A stretch of 64,000 nucleotides of DNA from Bacteroidales bacterium UBA3743 (lineage in GTDB: Bacteria; Bacteroidota; Bacteroidia; Bacteroidales; Paludibacteraceae): positions 111,408 through 175,407 of the forward strand of contig DFGT01000006.1 in NCBI GenBank assembly GCA_002371265.1, read 5' to 3'. The position numbers and the translations under genes are program-made. Shown here piece by piece: positions 27,854-37,358 of the stretch (position 1 is the first letter of the stretch; each line of letters starts with the position of its first letter). The notes beneath the pieces were generated by a model. That model did no database searches. It was not told the origin of the DNA and saw only the letters and a list, made by a program, of their open reading frames with translations.

Positions 27854-29086
27854 TTAGGATTCTGCTCTTAAACTTAGATTCTCAAGCTTCTTAAGCGCAA
27901 AATCTTTTGTGATTTCAACGCTCTTGACTTTGTTTGATGGAGTCTCAAACATAACATCGGTCATGATCATTTCGACGATTGATCTCAATCCTCTTGCTCC
28001 AAGTTTGCATTCCACCGTCTTCTCCACAATCAAATCAAGTGTGTCGTCGGAGAATGTTAGTTCCACACCATCCATCTCCATCAATTTGACATACTGTTTG
28101 ATAATGGAGTTCTTTGGCTCAACAAGGATTCTTCGCAATGCGGTGGAATCCAGTTTGTCGAGGTGAGTGAGCAATGGAAGACGACCGATGATTTCCGGAA
28201 TTAGTCCGAACGACTTCAAATCATGAGGCGACACATATTGAATGATGTCGTCAAGCGATATTTGAGCGTTCTTTCCTCTTGCCACACTATATCCCACTGC
28301 CTTTGTGTTCATTCTCATGGCAATCTTCCTTTCAATGCCGTCGAATGCTCCACCACAAATGAACAGGATGTTTTTGGTGTCTACCTGGATCATCTTCTGG
28401 TCGGGGTGTTTTCTTCCTCCCTGAGGTGGCACGTTCACAATCGAACCTTCCAAAAGCTTAAGCAATCCCTGCTGTACACCTTCTCCGCTTACATCACGTG
28501 TGATCGACGGATTGTCTCCCTTTCTTGCAATCTTGTCAATTTCATCAATGAAGACGATGCCCCGCTGGGCTGACTCCACATCATAGTCTGATACTTGAAG
28601 CAGACGTGTCAGAATGCTCTCGATATCTTCTCCTACATAACCGGCTTCTGTGAATACTGTAGCGTCTACGATGGTGAACGGTACGTTGAGCAACCTTGCG
28701 ATAGTGCGGGCAAGCAATGTCTTGCCTGTGCCTGTAGGTCCCACCATTATGATGTTGGATTTTTCAATTTCAACACCGTCGTCTTCGATATCTTGCTTCA
28801 AACGTTTGTAGTGGTTGTAGACAGCCACCGACAAAACCTTCTTTGCAGTGTCCTGACCGATTACGTATTGATCCATATATTCGACGATTTCCTTTGGTGT
28901 CGGAAGTTTTGCGTCGAATCCGGATTTTCCTTTTCCTTTTTTTTCTGCGGTTAGATTCGGCAACATTGTGTATGCTTGCTGTACGCACACGTCGCAAATC
29001 TTTCCGCTCAGTCCTTCAAGTAGCACATTGCACTCTTTGGACGTGCGGCCGCAGAAACTACATCTATCAGTGTTATGTCCTGCCAT
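27854..29086 (-). CDS. clpX: ATP-dependent Clp protease unfoldase ClpX
   Basis: 410 residues. The N-terminal zinc-binding domain has Cys9, 12, 31 and 34 (CSFC, CDVC). The AAA module has Walker A GPTGTGKT (116-123), Walker B IVFIDEIDKI and the pore-loop region GYVGEDIES. The hexamer unfolds tagged substrates and feeds them to ClpP, encoded 3 bp upstream. Complete and standard. Confidence 0.97.
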   Translation of the reverse strand: MAGHNTDRCSFCGRTSKECNVLLEGLSGKICDVCVQQAYTMLPNLTAEKKGKGKSGFDAKLPTPKEIVEYMDQYVIGQDTAKKVLSVAVYNHYKRLKQDIEDDGVEIEKSNIIMVGPTGTGKTLLARTIARLLNVPFTIVDATVFTEAGYVGEDIESILTRLLQVSDYDVESAQRGIVFIDEIDKIARKGDNPSITRDVSGEGVQQGLLKLLEGSIVNVPPQGGRKHPDQKMIQVDTKNILFICGGAFDGIERKIAMRMNTKAVGYSVARGKNAQISLDDIIQYVSPHDLKSFGLIPEIIGRLPLLTHLDKLDSTALRRILVEPKNSIIKQYVKLMEMDGVELTFSDDTLDLIVEKTVECKLGARGLRSIVEMIMTDVMFETPSNKVKSVEITKDFALKKLENLSLRAES

Positions 29087-29089
29087 ATT

Positions 29090-29761
29090 TTACTTCATCT
29101 TCACTAACACCTCATCTATCATTCCGTATTCCTTTGCCTCTTCAGCTGTCATCCAGCAGTCGCGGTCGGAATCAGCCCATACTTTGTCGAATGTCTGGCC
29201 TGAGTGGTCTGCGATGATAGTGTATAGCTCTTGCTTCAATTTCAAGATTTCGCGAGCTGTGATTTCAATGTCGGATGCCTGACCGTGAGCCTGGCCTAGT
29301 GGCTGATGGATCATCACTCTTGAATGCTTCAATGCGTATCTTTTGCCTTTTGCTCCAGACACTAGCAACACTGATGCCATTGACGCTGCGAGACCAGTAC
29401 ATATTGTAGACACATCTGAAGATATGAACTGCATTGTGTCGTAGATTCCCAATCCGTCGTATACTGATCCGCCAGGTGAATTCAGATAGATGGAGATGTC
29501 TTTGCCTGGGTTGGCTGATTCTAGATATAGAAGTTGTGCCTGAACCACGTTGGCTGTATATGAATCTATCTGGTCTCCCAAAAAGATGATTCTGTCCATC
29601 ATAAGGCGAGAGAATACATCCATCTGAGTCACGTTGAGCTGACGCTCCTCCAAAATGCTTGGAGATATATAGCTGTCTGAAATTTGGGATGTGTATTGGT
29701 CCAAAGCAAGACCATTCATGCCTAAATGTCCAACTGCGAATTTTCTGAAATCGTTTTTCAT
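29090..29761 (-). CDS. clpP: ATP-dependent Clp protease proteolytic subunit ClpP
   Basis: 223 residues from the ATG at 29761. An in-frame ATG nine codons upstream (29788) lies inside the likely -7 promoter region and is not used here. Catalytic Ser127 (GLAASMAS) and His152 (MIHQPLG) are in place. The tetradecameric chamber degrades proteins fed by ClpX. A TAAGTTTG -7-like element is at 29786-29793 on the minus strand. Confidence 0.95.
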   Translation of the reverse strand: MKNDFRKFAVGHLGMNGLALDQYTSQISDSYISPSILEERQLNVTQMDVFSRLMMDRIIFLGDQIDSYTANVVQAQLLYLESANPGKDISIYLNSPGGSVYDGLGIYDTMQFISSDVSTICTGLAASMASVLLVSGAKGKRYALKHSRVMIHQPLGQAHGQASDIEITAREILKLKQELYTIIADHSGQTFDKVWADSDRDCWMTAEEAKEYGMIDEVLVKMK

Positions 29762-29969
29762 TTTTATTTCGTTTTTCCTTATATGCAAACTTAAAGAAAT
29801 AATATATCAATATCCAATAAAAACGCTCATTTTTTTGTTAAAAATTAAACTTTTTTAGAAAATGAGACTTTTTTAACCCGAAAAAAGCTGAAATCTCAGT
29901 TTATAATGCGTTTGATTGACTGTATTCGATATGAATTTGTGCTATACGACATCTAATTTGTGTAAAAAA

Positions 29970-29995
29970 AGAGACGTCGTTGCTACGGCGTCTCT
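29970..29995 (-). terminator. Terminator after tig
   Basis: Stem AGAGACGTCG / CGGCGTCTCT (one G-T pair) with a 6-nt loop; on the minus strand a T7 run follows. It lies 27 bp after the trigger factor stop and separates it from clpP. Confidence 0.85.
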
Positions 29996-30022
29996 TAATA
30001 TTGTCAGATGTAATCTGTCGGA

Positions 30023-31390
30023 TTACTTGTTCTGGAACATTTTGCTGAAATCATCCAAAGAGATTTCCTTCTTCTCCAAAGTGATGTTAGACTTTGCGAT
30101 TTCGATGAACTTCTCATTCTTGATGTTCTCAACAATCTGCTGGCTCTGCTGTGAGTTCTTCATCATCTCACGTGCGTAGTTCTCCAACACATCGTTAGGA
30201 ACTGCAACCATGCCATACTGGGCGAACTGAGCCTTTGCCACCTTCTTGCAGAATGACATTACGTCTGCCTGCTCGATCTTTACTTTGTTGTCTACAAGAA
30301 TTGCATCCTTGTAAAGCATCCATTTCATTTCGTCGATCTCGTTGGCGTACGACTTGTCGAAATCTTCGTCAGACAACTTGTCGGCCTGCTCTTTGTTGTT
30401 AAGCTTCAAGAATCTCTTGAAGATAGCATCTGGGAATTTCTGATCCTTGATTTGAGCAAGGATAGACTCTCTGATGTCAAGACCAAGTTTGTAGTCGCTG
30501 TCTGCTTTTAGAGAATCCTGCAACTCTTCTTTGATCTTAGCTCTGAATTCAGCCTCATTCTTAACAGCTCCTTCACCAAGAGCCTTGTCGAACAATTCCT
30601 GATTTACTTCAGCCTCAGTGTAGTGAGAGATAGATGTGATCTCAAGAGAAAGCTCGTCGTTTACATTAGCAACGTCTTCTTTCTTGATCTTCAAGAATGA
30701 AGCGATCTCAGCCTCATTGCCGTCCATAGCAGCCTTCAAAGAGATGTTAAGTTTCGCACCCTTCTTAGCTCCGACGAACAATTTCTTCTGATCCTCGTCT
30801 TTCAAATATTTTGGAGAAAGGATAGCCTCTTCAACTCTAACGCCACCTTCCTTCTCCTTGCCGTTCTCAAGCTCTACAACTGTTGCTTTAACGATATCAT
30901 TTTCCTTAACTTCCTCTCCCTCTGAGTAAGAACCATAGCGAGAAGCGTAAGACTTGATAGTGTCGTCAATCATCTTGTCGTCGACAGTGATTTCGTACTG
31001 AGCAACCTTGATGTTCTTGTCAAGTGCAACTTTGTATTCTGGAATCAATGCAACGTCGAAAGTAAGAGTATAGTTTACATCCTTCTCAAAGTCTAGCAAT
31101 TCCTGACCCTCAGCTAGGATAGGCTCGCCAAGAACGCGAAGTTTGTTTTCGTTGATGTAGTTGGATAGCATTTCAGGAACCATCTTGTTAACCTCTTCTG
31201 CCATCGCACTCTTGCGGTACATCTTGTCAATCAACGACGCTGGAGCTTTGCCAGGACGGAAACCTGGGATGCTAGCCTTCTGACGGTAAGAACGAAGAGC
31301 GTTGTCAACTCTTCCCTTGTAATCTTCCTCATTGATGCTAAGTGTTAGCTGCAAGCTCACTTCATCAATTACTTTCTTTTCGATATTCAT
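30023..31390 (-). CDS. tig: Trigger factor
   Basis: 455 residues. N-terminal ribosome-binding domain with the signature-like GFRPGKAPASLIDKMYRKS (about 43-61), a middle domain degenerate for a PPIase, and a helical C-terminal chaperone domain. As in other Bacteroidota the PPIase active site is poorly conserved. It folds nascent chains at the ribosome. tig, clpP and clpX keep their usual order, but a terminator splits tig from clpP. Confidence 0.95.
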   Translation of the reverse strand: MNIEKKVIDEVSLQLTLSINEEDYKGRVDNALRSYRQKASIPGFRPGKAPASLIDKMYRKSAMAEEVNKMVPEMLSNYINENKLRVLGEPILAEGQELLDFEKDVNYTLTFDVALIPEYKVALDKNIKVAQYEITVDDKMIDDTIKSYASRYGSYSEGEEVKENDIVKATVVELENGKEKEGGVRVEEAILSPKYLKDEDQKKLFVGAKKGAKLNISLKAAMDGNEAEIASFLKIKKEDVANVNDELSLEITSISHYTEAEVNQELFDKALGEGAVKNEAEFRAKIKEELQDSLKADSDYKLGLDIRESILAQIKDQKFPDAIFKRFLKLNNKEQADKLSDEDFDKSYANEIDEMKWMLYKDAILVDNKVKIEQADVMSFCKKVAKAQFAQYGMVAVPNDVLENYAREMMKNSQQSQQIVENIKNEKFIEIAKSNITLEKKEISLDDFSKMFQNK

Positions 31391-31751
31391 ATTAAATATT
31401 ATTACTTGCTGTTAACTTGCTTTTTGTTAGCTGTTTTGTATGCCTATGCAAAAAGCGAATGCAAATATATAAAAATATGAAATAAGAAAGCCCCTTTTTG
31501 TAAAAAACTAACTTAAAATACTTTTCTTTTGTCAAAAAAATGCGGTTTGTAGTCTCATTTTTTGATATAAATGGATGCAAATGGTCGAGATACCTTATTT
31601 TTTGACAATCATTTTGTATAGTGAATCGAACAAATAAATGTGCGAAAAGTCTGAAATTACCGGACGAAAATGTTTTTTAACATTATTTTGCGATTGTGAA
31701 CGCAAAAATGTTGTACCTTTGCGGAAAATTAATCATTAAAGGAAAAAGGAA
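31391..31751. promoter_or_regulatory. Divergent promoter region between tig and an outer-membrane protein
   Basis: A 361-bp gene-free, AT-rich stretch. On the minus strand TATATTTG at 31462-31469 is the likely -7 box for tig. On the plus strand TACCTTTG at 31714-31721, with a TTTG at 31687-31690 (23-bp spacing, slightly long), should serve the gene at 31752. No other structure or small gene is visible in between. Confidence 0.55.
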
Positions 31752-32351
31752 ATGAAAAAAGTTTTTGCTTTTGTTCTTGCTGCTATGACATTTATGTCGG
31801 CAAATGCTGGAAATCAGCGTGCTACAGGTATGACAATGGTTGATGGATTCAAGTTGGGTCTTGGTATTGGTGTTCCAGGTTGGGAAGACGATAACGCAGT
31901 TATGCCTATGATTACAATTGATGGTGCAGCTGGTCTTGCAAGTGGATTTATCAATACAAAGAACTTTGGTAATAATGGTGGTATCGACCTTGGCTTCCAG
32001 TATGGTATCTGTGGTTATGACCACGATATGTGGCATCCGGTTCACGGTGATAGAGACCTTGGTGTTATGGAGCATTTGATTTTGCTTCGTTCTGCATTCC
32101 ACTTCCAGTTCTTGAAGAAACTTGACACTTATGCTGGTTTCAATGGTGGTGTTGCTCTTTCTATCCCAACTGGAGATTGGACAGAGGCAGAGAAGGATGC
32201 ATGGGATCACGTTAATGGTGTATTTGGTATGTATTCTGGTGGTACATGGTATTTCAACGATGCTATCGGCGCTGGTGTTGAGTTTGAAGGAGATTGGATG
32301 AAAAGTGGAGCTACTCCAAGCATCTCTGCTAAGTTCCAGTTCAGATTCTAA
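31752..32351 (+). CDS. Small outer-membrane barrel protein
   Basis: 199 residues. Signal peptide 1-19 (FVLAAMTFMSANA), then glycine- and aromatic-rich strands and the terminal GATPSISAKFQFRF ending in Phe, typical of outer-membrane barrels. Heavy use of preferred codons and a strong promoter suggest high expression. No family name is offered. A perfect terminator follows. Confidence 0.75.
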   Translation: MKKVFAFVLAAMTFMSANAGNQRATGMTMVDGFKLGLGIGVPGWEDDNAVMPMITIDGAAGLASGFINTKNFGNNGGIDLGFQYGICGYDHDMWHPVHGDRDLGVMEHLILLRSAFHFQFLKKLDTYAGFNGGVALSIPTGDWTEAEKDAWDHVNGVFGMYSGGTWYFNDAIGAGVEFEGDWMKSGATPSISAKFQFRF

Positions 32352-32373
32352 TCTGTAGATTACCTAATTATAT

Positions 32374-32402
32374 AAAGACGGTCGGTTTGGCCGTCTTTTT
32401 GT
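32374..32402 (+). terminator. Terminator after the 31752 gene
   Basis: Stem AAAGACGG / CCGTCTTT with a 9-nt loop followed by TTTTTG. 22 bp after the stop. Confidence 0.88.
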
Positions 32403-32437
32403 TTTTTAAATTGTTCATAACATTAGTTGAAAGAAAT

Positions 32438-32468
32438 TTTGCAGAAAAGGAAAATATAAATACATTTG
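32438..32468 (+). promoter_or_regulatory. Promoter of the 32495 outer-membrane gene
   Basis: TTTG (32438-32441), a 19-bp spacer, TACATTTG (32461-32468). Consensus boxes and spacing; 26 nt from the ATG. Confidence 0.75.
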
Positions 32469-32494
32469 CATAAATAAGTATCAATTTGTTAGGA

Positions 32495-33247
32495 ATGAAA
32501 AGGATTTTAATGTCGATCGTGATGCTGGTTTCAGCATTGAATATATTTGCAGAGCCTGATGTAAAGGTGCGAATGGGTTTGCAGGCTGGTTACAACATGT
32601 CTAGCTGGAACGGTGATTTCAAAGAGGCCTATGGAGGTAGTTTCAAACATGGTTTCAATGCTGGAGTCGTGGCCGAAATCCAGCTGAATTCTAAATGGAG
32701 TATCCAACCGGGTCTGTTGTTCTGCTCTGAAGGTGCAAAACTTGATTCTTTACCTTTTACGAGTTTGCCAATTGAAGGGGCTTTTGGTACTAAAGTTCCT
32801 GAACTTGAAATCTCTGGAGTTTCTAAAGATGTCAAGGTTGGTGCTATGGGTCTTAAGTTTCCTGTTGACATCATGTATTCTATATATAATGTAGGTCCGG
32901 GCAGACTTGTTCCAAGCCTTGGTTTATATGTCACAGGATACTTCGCTGGTGAGACTTTGGAAAATGGTACTTTTGATCAGGAGTCTGTCTTTCAGCAGAA
33001 TTGGGAGGCTGATATTGAGCAGAGTAAGGATTTGATTCCAGATCAGTTTGATTACGGCTTGTCTTTCAAGATTATGTATGAGATGATGAAGGAAGAGGTG
33101 AATGGCATGTATTGGCAGGTAGGTGTGTCAAGAGGTTTTACTTCATGCCAGAATATGGTCATTATGGCTTCTTTCGGTTATAAGTTCCAGTATATAAAGG
33201 GATTGCGTTCTCGCTATAATACAGGTATTTTGGAATATAATCCATAA
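32495..33247 (+). CDS. Outer-membrane beta-barrel protein (PorT-like)
   Basis: 250 residues from the ATG at 32495 (a TTG at 32486 is in frame). Signal peptide 1-19; the mature start VKVRMGLQAGYNMSSWNGDF is the usual first strand of PorT/OmpA-type barrels; later strands WSIQPGLLFCSEGAKL and MIMASFGYKFQYIKG. About eight to ten strands. Single transcription start just upstream; the radical SAM gene follows after 10 bp. Confidence 0.8.
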   Translation: MKRILMSIVMLVSALNIFAEPDVKVRMGLQAGYNMSSWNGDFKEAYGGSFKHGFNAGVVAEIQLNSKWSIQPGLLFCSEGAKLDSLPFTSLPIEGAFGTKVPELEISGVSKDVKVGAMGLKFPVDIMYSIYNVGPGRLVPSLGLYVTGYFAGETLENGTFDQESVFQQNWEADIEQSKDLIPDQFDYGLSFKIMYEMMKEEVNGMYWQVGVSRGFTSCQNMVIMASFGYKFQYIKGLRSRYNTGILEYNP

Positions 33248-33257
33248 TAGAAAAGAG

Positions 33258-34085
33258 TTGAGATTCAAAAAAATTTACATAGAGCTGACAAATGTCTGTA
33301 ATTTCAAATGCAGTTTTTGTCAGTCTTCTCAAAGAAAGAAAAAGTTTATGTCGCCGGAAGAATTTTCGGCGATACTTTTTTCTATACGTCCCTATACGGA
33401 ATATATCTATCTTCATGTGCTTGGTGAACCGACTCTTCATCCTCAGTTTTGCGAATTGGTGAAGATGGCGGCGGATAATGGATTTCATGTGAATCTTACG
33501 ACCAATGGATCAATGCTTGAGAAGGTGGAGAAGGTGTTTGCGGACAAGTTGGTACGCCAGTGCAACGTCTCTATTCATGCTTATGCTGAAAATATTCCGT
33601 CGACCCAATGGATGGAGAAAATGGACGGTGTTTTTTCTTTTGCCAAGAGGTATTCAGAGGATACATATTTCAGTTTCCGACTTTGGAATAATGGAGCCGA
33701 CGGTGCAACTGATTTCAATGAGTATTGCAGGAAAGCAATCAATTCCTTTTTTTCGACGCAGATTGAGGATACAATGTCTCGCAACGTGAAAATCCAAGAT
33801 CATATTTTTTTGCAGAATGCGGCAAGATTTTCATGGCCTGGGCAAAAAAAGTTGGATTTGGCACACAAGAAATGTTATGCGTTGCGTGATCATATAGCTA
33901 TCCTTTGCGACGGAAGTGTTGTGCCATGTTGTCTGGATGCTAACGGAGATATGGTTTTGGGCAACGTCTTTACTGATTCATTGGAAGAAATAATCAATTG
34001 CAAAGCGGCTGTTGAGATGAAGCAGGCATTTGCCAGAAATGAGATTGTGAATCCAATCTGCAGGGATTGCGGATTTATTTTGTAG
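33258..34085 (+). CDS. Radical SAM/SPASM protein
   Basis: 275 residues, started at TTG 33258 because Cys14, Cys18 and Cys21 (CNFKCSFC) of the 4Fe-4S cluster follow at the usual distance and no ATG precedes them. The C-terminal SPASM-type Cys cluster (DGSVVPCCLDANGD, later CRDCGF) could hold a second cluster. Enzymes of this group modify peptides or small molecules. No obvious precursor peptide gene is next to it; the downstream gene encodes a 113-residue protein. The substrate is unknown. Confidence 0.85.
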   Translation: MRFKKIYIELTNVCNFKCSFCQSSQRKKKFMSPEEFSAILFSIRPYTEYIYLHVLGEPTLHPQFCELVKMAADNGFHVNLTTNGSMLEKVEKVFADKLVRQCNVSIHAYAENIPSTQWMEKMDGVFSFAKRYSEDTYFSFRLWNNGADGATDFNEYCRKAINSFFSTQIEDTMSRNVKIQDHIFLQNAARFSWPGQKKLDLAHKKCYALRDHIAILCDGSVVPCCLDANGDMVLGNVFTDSLEEIINCKAAVEMKQAFARNEIVNPICRDCGFIL

Positions 34086-34091
34086 ACGCGT

Positions 34092-34433
34092 ATGTTGATA
34101 ATCAAAAACAGTATACTTCCGACCAAAGGTTTTGCAGCCATCAACCTTTTTACTCTGCTTTTTGTGCGTAAGGAGGCGACGGTTAATACTGTGCTTATCA
34201 ACCACGAGTCGATCCATTCCGCACAGATGAAAGAGATGCTTTTCATACCGTTTTATCTGTGGTATGTGATAGAATGGCTGGTGTGGCTGGTGAAATTCCG
34301 TAACTCACATTTGGCTTACCGTCGCATCTCATTTGAAAGAGAGGCATATTGCCATCAATACAACCCATATTATTTGAAGAAACGCAAACGATGGGCTTGG
34401 TGGGGATTTTTGAGAATGAAAAGAAAAAAATAG
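34092..34433 (+). CDS. Small HESIH-motif protein
   Basis: 113 residues, starting 6 bp after the radical SAM gene. It has an HESIH (HExxH) segment at about residues 38-42, a hydrophobic helix (FIPFYLWYVIEWLVWLV) and a basic aromatic tail rich in Lys, Arg, Tyr and Trp. The HExxH pattern suggests a metal site as in mini-metalloproteases, but the protein is short. Similar small proteins are common in Bacteroidota. Function unknown. Confidence 0.7.
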   Translation: MLIIKNSILPTKGFAAINLFTLLFVRKEATVNTVLINHESIHSAQMKEMLFIPFYLWYVIEWLVWLVKFRNSHLAYRRISFEREAYCHQYNPYYLKKRKRWAWWGFLRMKRKK

Positions 34434-34462
34434 AGACGCTGAATTTTGCGTCTCTATTTTTT
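34431..34462. terminator. Bidirectional terminator with GAGACGC stem
   Basis: Stem TAGAGACGC / GCGTCTCTA, 8-nt loop, T-run on the right and A-run on the left. The stem starts on the stop codon of the gene at 34092 and serves the convergent gene ending at 34465 as well. Confidence 0.88.
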
Positions 34463-34464
34463 AT

Positions 34465-35976
34465 TTATCTGTCACATTTAATTCTGTTGATGCTGAAGAT
34501 GCGGTGTTTGCCGTCGTCATCTTTTATTTTTAGCAAACCAGATGATAAGAATGTGTTATCATACCAATATTCGGTGTCTAAACCACTGTACCTTTTTAGT
34601 TTTACGTCATCTTCCACGTATGTAACTTCTTCTTTCAATAATTCCTCTCCGCCATAACTGTATGAAACATGGTTCATATGACCAAATGATGGATAGAACA
34701 CCTCCAATGCCTGAGCCTTCTTGTTGATTGACAAGTGACGTCTAGGAACCCAGCTCTTCAACACTTCCAATGGTGCCGAGTTGCTCCATCCCATTTTGCC
34801 ATTTTTGTCAAATTCCATCACGAAATAGTGAGTGTAGAAATATCCATCGAATTCTCGTTTATATGTAGTGGTTGTGTACGTTCCGCCTTGAGCGTTTGTC
34901 TTTACTTGAGTGACTGGAACTGTAATATAGGTAGGATAGTAAGCTTCTCCAACCAGCAGGTATTTGCCGTTTTCTTCTATGATCTTATATGGCAACATAT
35001 TGTAGTTGATAGTGTATTCGTCGCCTTTCACTTCTTTTCTGGCTTTCTTTTTCTCAATTTTCTTCTGTCTTCTCTCTGTCATGTATGAAGTGAAGTTTTT
35101 TAAATCAAGGTAGTTGATGTAAGTAGAGTAGGATGTTTTGCCATTCTCTACCTTTTTCAAAAACACACCGATTGATCTAACTGTGCCTTTTGTATCCTTG
35201 TCGGAGTATGTGCCAGAGATTATATAGCTGCCGTCGCTCATTTTGGAAGCAAAAGCTGTTGCCGGATATTTTTCTTCGGCATCAGGTGCCATTGTCATTT
35301 CGTTTTTAAGGTCACCGTCTGCAAACACATATAGCTTCATCACATAACCTTTGTCTTGCTTTTCTTTGATGAATAGATGTGCTTCATTCTGGTTGTCGTC
35401 TGTCTCGAACGACATGATGCTGAATTTCTTTTTGCTTGGCACAGTCAGGTTTGTCATCTTGCCAGCACCTGTCTTCGCATTCAAAGCGTACACGAATGGA
35501 AGCCCTTTCTGTGTTCCTGCCATGTATACGTAGTCTCCCATAACCTGGTTGTATGAGATGACTATTCTCTTGCCTATATCACCAGTCGACAATATTGGCT
35601 TCATTTTTTCACCGTCAATAAACAGCAATTCGAACTCTCCGTTTTTCTCCATAGAGAGTCTGTAGAGGTCATTTCCTTTCGTGATCTGATCAATGTTGTC
35701 TTTACGGGAAAATTCCGCATCCACACTCGTCACTTTGTTCAGTAATGTGTCGTATTTTGTGAACGTAAGTCTGTTATGGCCTTTTTGTGTGTTTTTTTGA
35801 TTGTCATCATCTTTTGTGGTCAGAATCAATCCTTGCTTGCCAATGGCATCGCAACTTAAAAAGTCGACAGACCTCTCTTTGTCGATTTCAATACGTTTGA
35901 CATCTAGATTTTCAGCTTCCATACAAAGTGGTGAAGCAATTAATGTCATCAAAAATCCGAATTTTGTTAATCTCAT
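34465..35976 (-). CDS. Exported protein of unknown function
   Basis: 503 residues with a signal peptide (about 1-21). The mature part looks like repeated beta strands, possibly a beta-propeller (KDDDNQKNTQ, GDYVYMAGTQKGLPFVYALN, GSYIISGTYSDKDTKG). Also a basic coiled segment (TERRQKKIEKKKARKEVKG). No family is recognised with confidence. It is transcribed alone, with a -7-like element TACATTTG (minus strand, 36058-36065) about 80 bp upstream. Confidence 0.7.
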   Translation of the reverse strand: MRLTKFGFLMTLIASPLCMEAENLDVKRIEIDKERSVDFLSCDAIGKQGLILTTKDDDNQKNTQKGHNRLTFTKYDTLLNKVTSVDAEFSRKDNIDQITKGNDLYRLSMEKNGEFELLFIDGEKMKPILSTGDIGKRIVISYNQVMGDYVYMAGTQKGLPFVYALNAKTGAGKMTNLTVPSKKKFSIMSFETDDNQNEAHLFIKEKQDKGYVMKLYVFADGDLKNEMTMAPDAEEKYPATAFASKMSDGSYIISGTYSDKDTKGTVRSIGVFLKKVENGKTSYSTYINYLDLKNFTSYMTERRQKKIEKKKARKEVKGDEYTINYNMLPYKIIEENGKYLLVGEAYYPTYITVPVTQVKTNAQGGTYTTTTYKREFDGYFYTHYFVMEFDKNGKMGWSNSAPLEVLKSWVPRRHLSINKKAQALEVFYPSFGHMNHVSYSYGGEELLKEEVTYVEDDVKLKRYSGLDTEYWYDNTFLSSGLLKIKDDDGKHRIFSINRIKCDR

Positions 35977-36080
35977 GTTTAATCCTTTTTTACGTAAAAC
36001 TTAAAAATCATTTTCTCCAAACCAACAAATGTTGAACGTAAAAAGATAATGACTTTCCAAATGTAATGGTTTATTTTTAA

Positions 36081-36131
36081 AAATAGCATATGAATTGATT
36101 TTGATTTTAGAAATTAATTCATATGCTATTT
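36081..36131 (-). terminator. Hairpin downstream of the SGNH esterase
   Basis: A 16-bp perfect stem (AAATAGCATATGAATT and complement) around a 19-nt loop. It lies 31 bp after the stop of the gene at 36163. The following minus-strand bases (TTTAAAAATAA) give only a short T-run, so termination is likely but not certain. Confidence 0.6.
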
Positions 36132-36162
36132 GTGAGAGATCGGTATGTTGACGAAAAAAAAG

Positions 36163-37290
36163 TTATTTTACAATCTCATGCTTCTCCATAAATTCCATCA
36201 GTTCTCTTGTCATATCGTTCTGCTTTTCTGCACTTGGATGCCAGTCGGTGCCGTAACCGAATTTGCCATCGTCTGGAGTGAAGTTGAAACGGTATACTTT
36301 GTCGTCTCCATCTTTAGCCATTTGGAATGCGATTTCATCAAGTGTCGTCATCACGTCTGACAATGCTTTGTCGTGCATCATCGGACCTGTCATCAAAATG
36401 AGCTTGCTGTTTGGATTTGTGGCTCTGACCTTTGCGACGAAGTTTTTTGCTGCCGACTTGAATCTTTCAATGTCGTAGTTGTCTTCGCTCGTGTCGTTCG
36501 TGCCAAGATTAAGGAAGACTACGTCGGCTTTGAAACTGTTGTGATCCCATTTGTATGTGGTGTCGCAGAATAGGGTATAGTCGTAGAGTGTGCTCATGTT
36601 GACGGTGCTGCCTTCTTTCACGTCGCCATAATTACGGTAGATTCCATAACCTGATTTGGCAAACACGATATATTCAGCATCGTATTTTTCCGACACTTGG
36701 TAGGCGAATGTTTTTGTGAAATCCTCAGTCTCATAGTTGAATGTCTGGCTTCTGTCTCCGTCCACACCATATCCGCATGTGATGGAGTTTCCGATAAAAT
36801 AGAATTTGTTTTTCTTTTCAGTATCGTCTTTTATCAATTCTCCATCTGTCTTAAATCCGTGGAATTCCGGCTGCAATTCGTGCCCTTCGTTGCAATACAC
36901 AACCTTGACGCTGTGAATCTCATTTTTGTCGAGACTGTCAGCTAAAACAATTCTGTCATCATAATTAGCTTCTGTGAATCCGATTTTTTTTCTGTCTTTC
37001 CCGTCTACCTCCACCATGAAGAATCCGCTGTTTGGCTTGGCAAACATGGTGATTTTGGAGCCTATGAATTTTGTGGATATTGTCACTCCTGGATATGACC
37101 ATTTAGCCATAGTTTCTGTTCTGACAAAATCTCCATGATGTCTGTCATATGTCTCATACACCACACGTCCGGAAATTTTAATTCTTTTGTCGCTGGCGTC
37201 GATTAGAGAATGGTCGAATCCGCAACCTGTTGATAGAATTGCTGTTGATGTGATCATGGCTGCTGAAAATAAATGAGATAACTTTGTCAT
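36163..37290 (-). CDS. CE2-like SGNH esterase lipoprotein
   Basis: 375 residues. Lipoprotein signal with LSTGC (Cys near 23), an N-terminal beta-sandwich (about 35-140) and a C-terminal SGNH hydrolase. The latter has FIGNSITCGYG (catalytic Ser), LGTNDTSEDN and the final DWHPSAEKQ with the Asp-x-x-His pair. This layout matches family CE2 acetyl esterases that deacetylate plant polysaccharides at the cell surface. No polysaccharide-utilisation genes are nearby, so the substrate is open. Confidence 0.85.
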   Translation of the reverse strand: MTKLSHLFSAAMITSTAILSTGCGFDHSLIDASDKRIKISGRVVYETYDRHHGDFVRTETMAKWSYPGVTISTKFIGSKITMFAKPNSGFFMVEVDGKDRKKIGFTEANYDDRIVLADSLDKNEIHSVKVVYCNEGHELQPEFHGFKTDGELIKDDTEKKNKFYFIGNSITCGYGVDGDRSQTFNYETEDFTKTFAYQVSEKYDAEYIVFAKSGYGIYRNYGDVKEGSTVNMSTLYDYTLFCDTTYKWDHNSFKADVVFLNLGTNDTSEDNYDIERFKSAAKNFVAKVRATNPNSKLILMTGPMMHDKALSDVMTTLDEIAFQMAKDGDDKVYRFNFTPDDGKFGYGTDWHPSAEKQNDMTRELMEFMEKHEIVK

Positions 37291-37358
37291 AATATGTATT
37301 GAGTTTTATTTAGAAGCTGTTTGAATTTGTTAAAATGACTCATTCTGCAACTAAAAAT

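Noticed and set aside
31683..32210. 175-residue minus-strand frame opposite the outer-membrane protein at 31752
   Set aside because: The plus-strand gene has a promoter, signal peptide and terminator; the antisense frame is a shadow.
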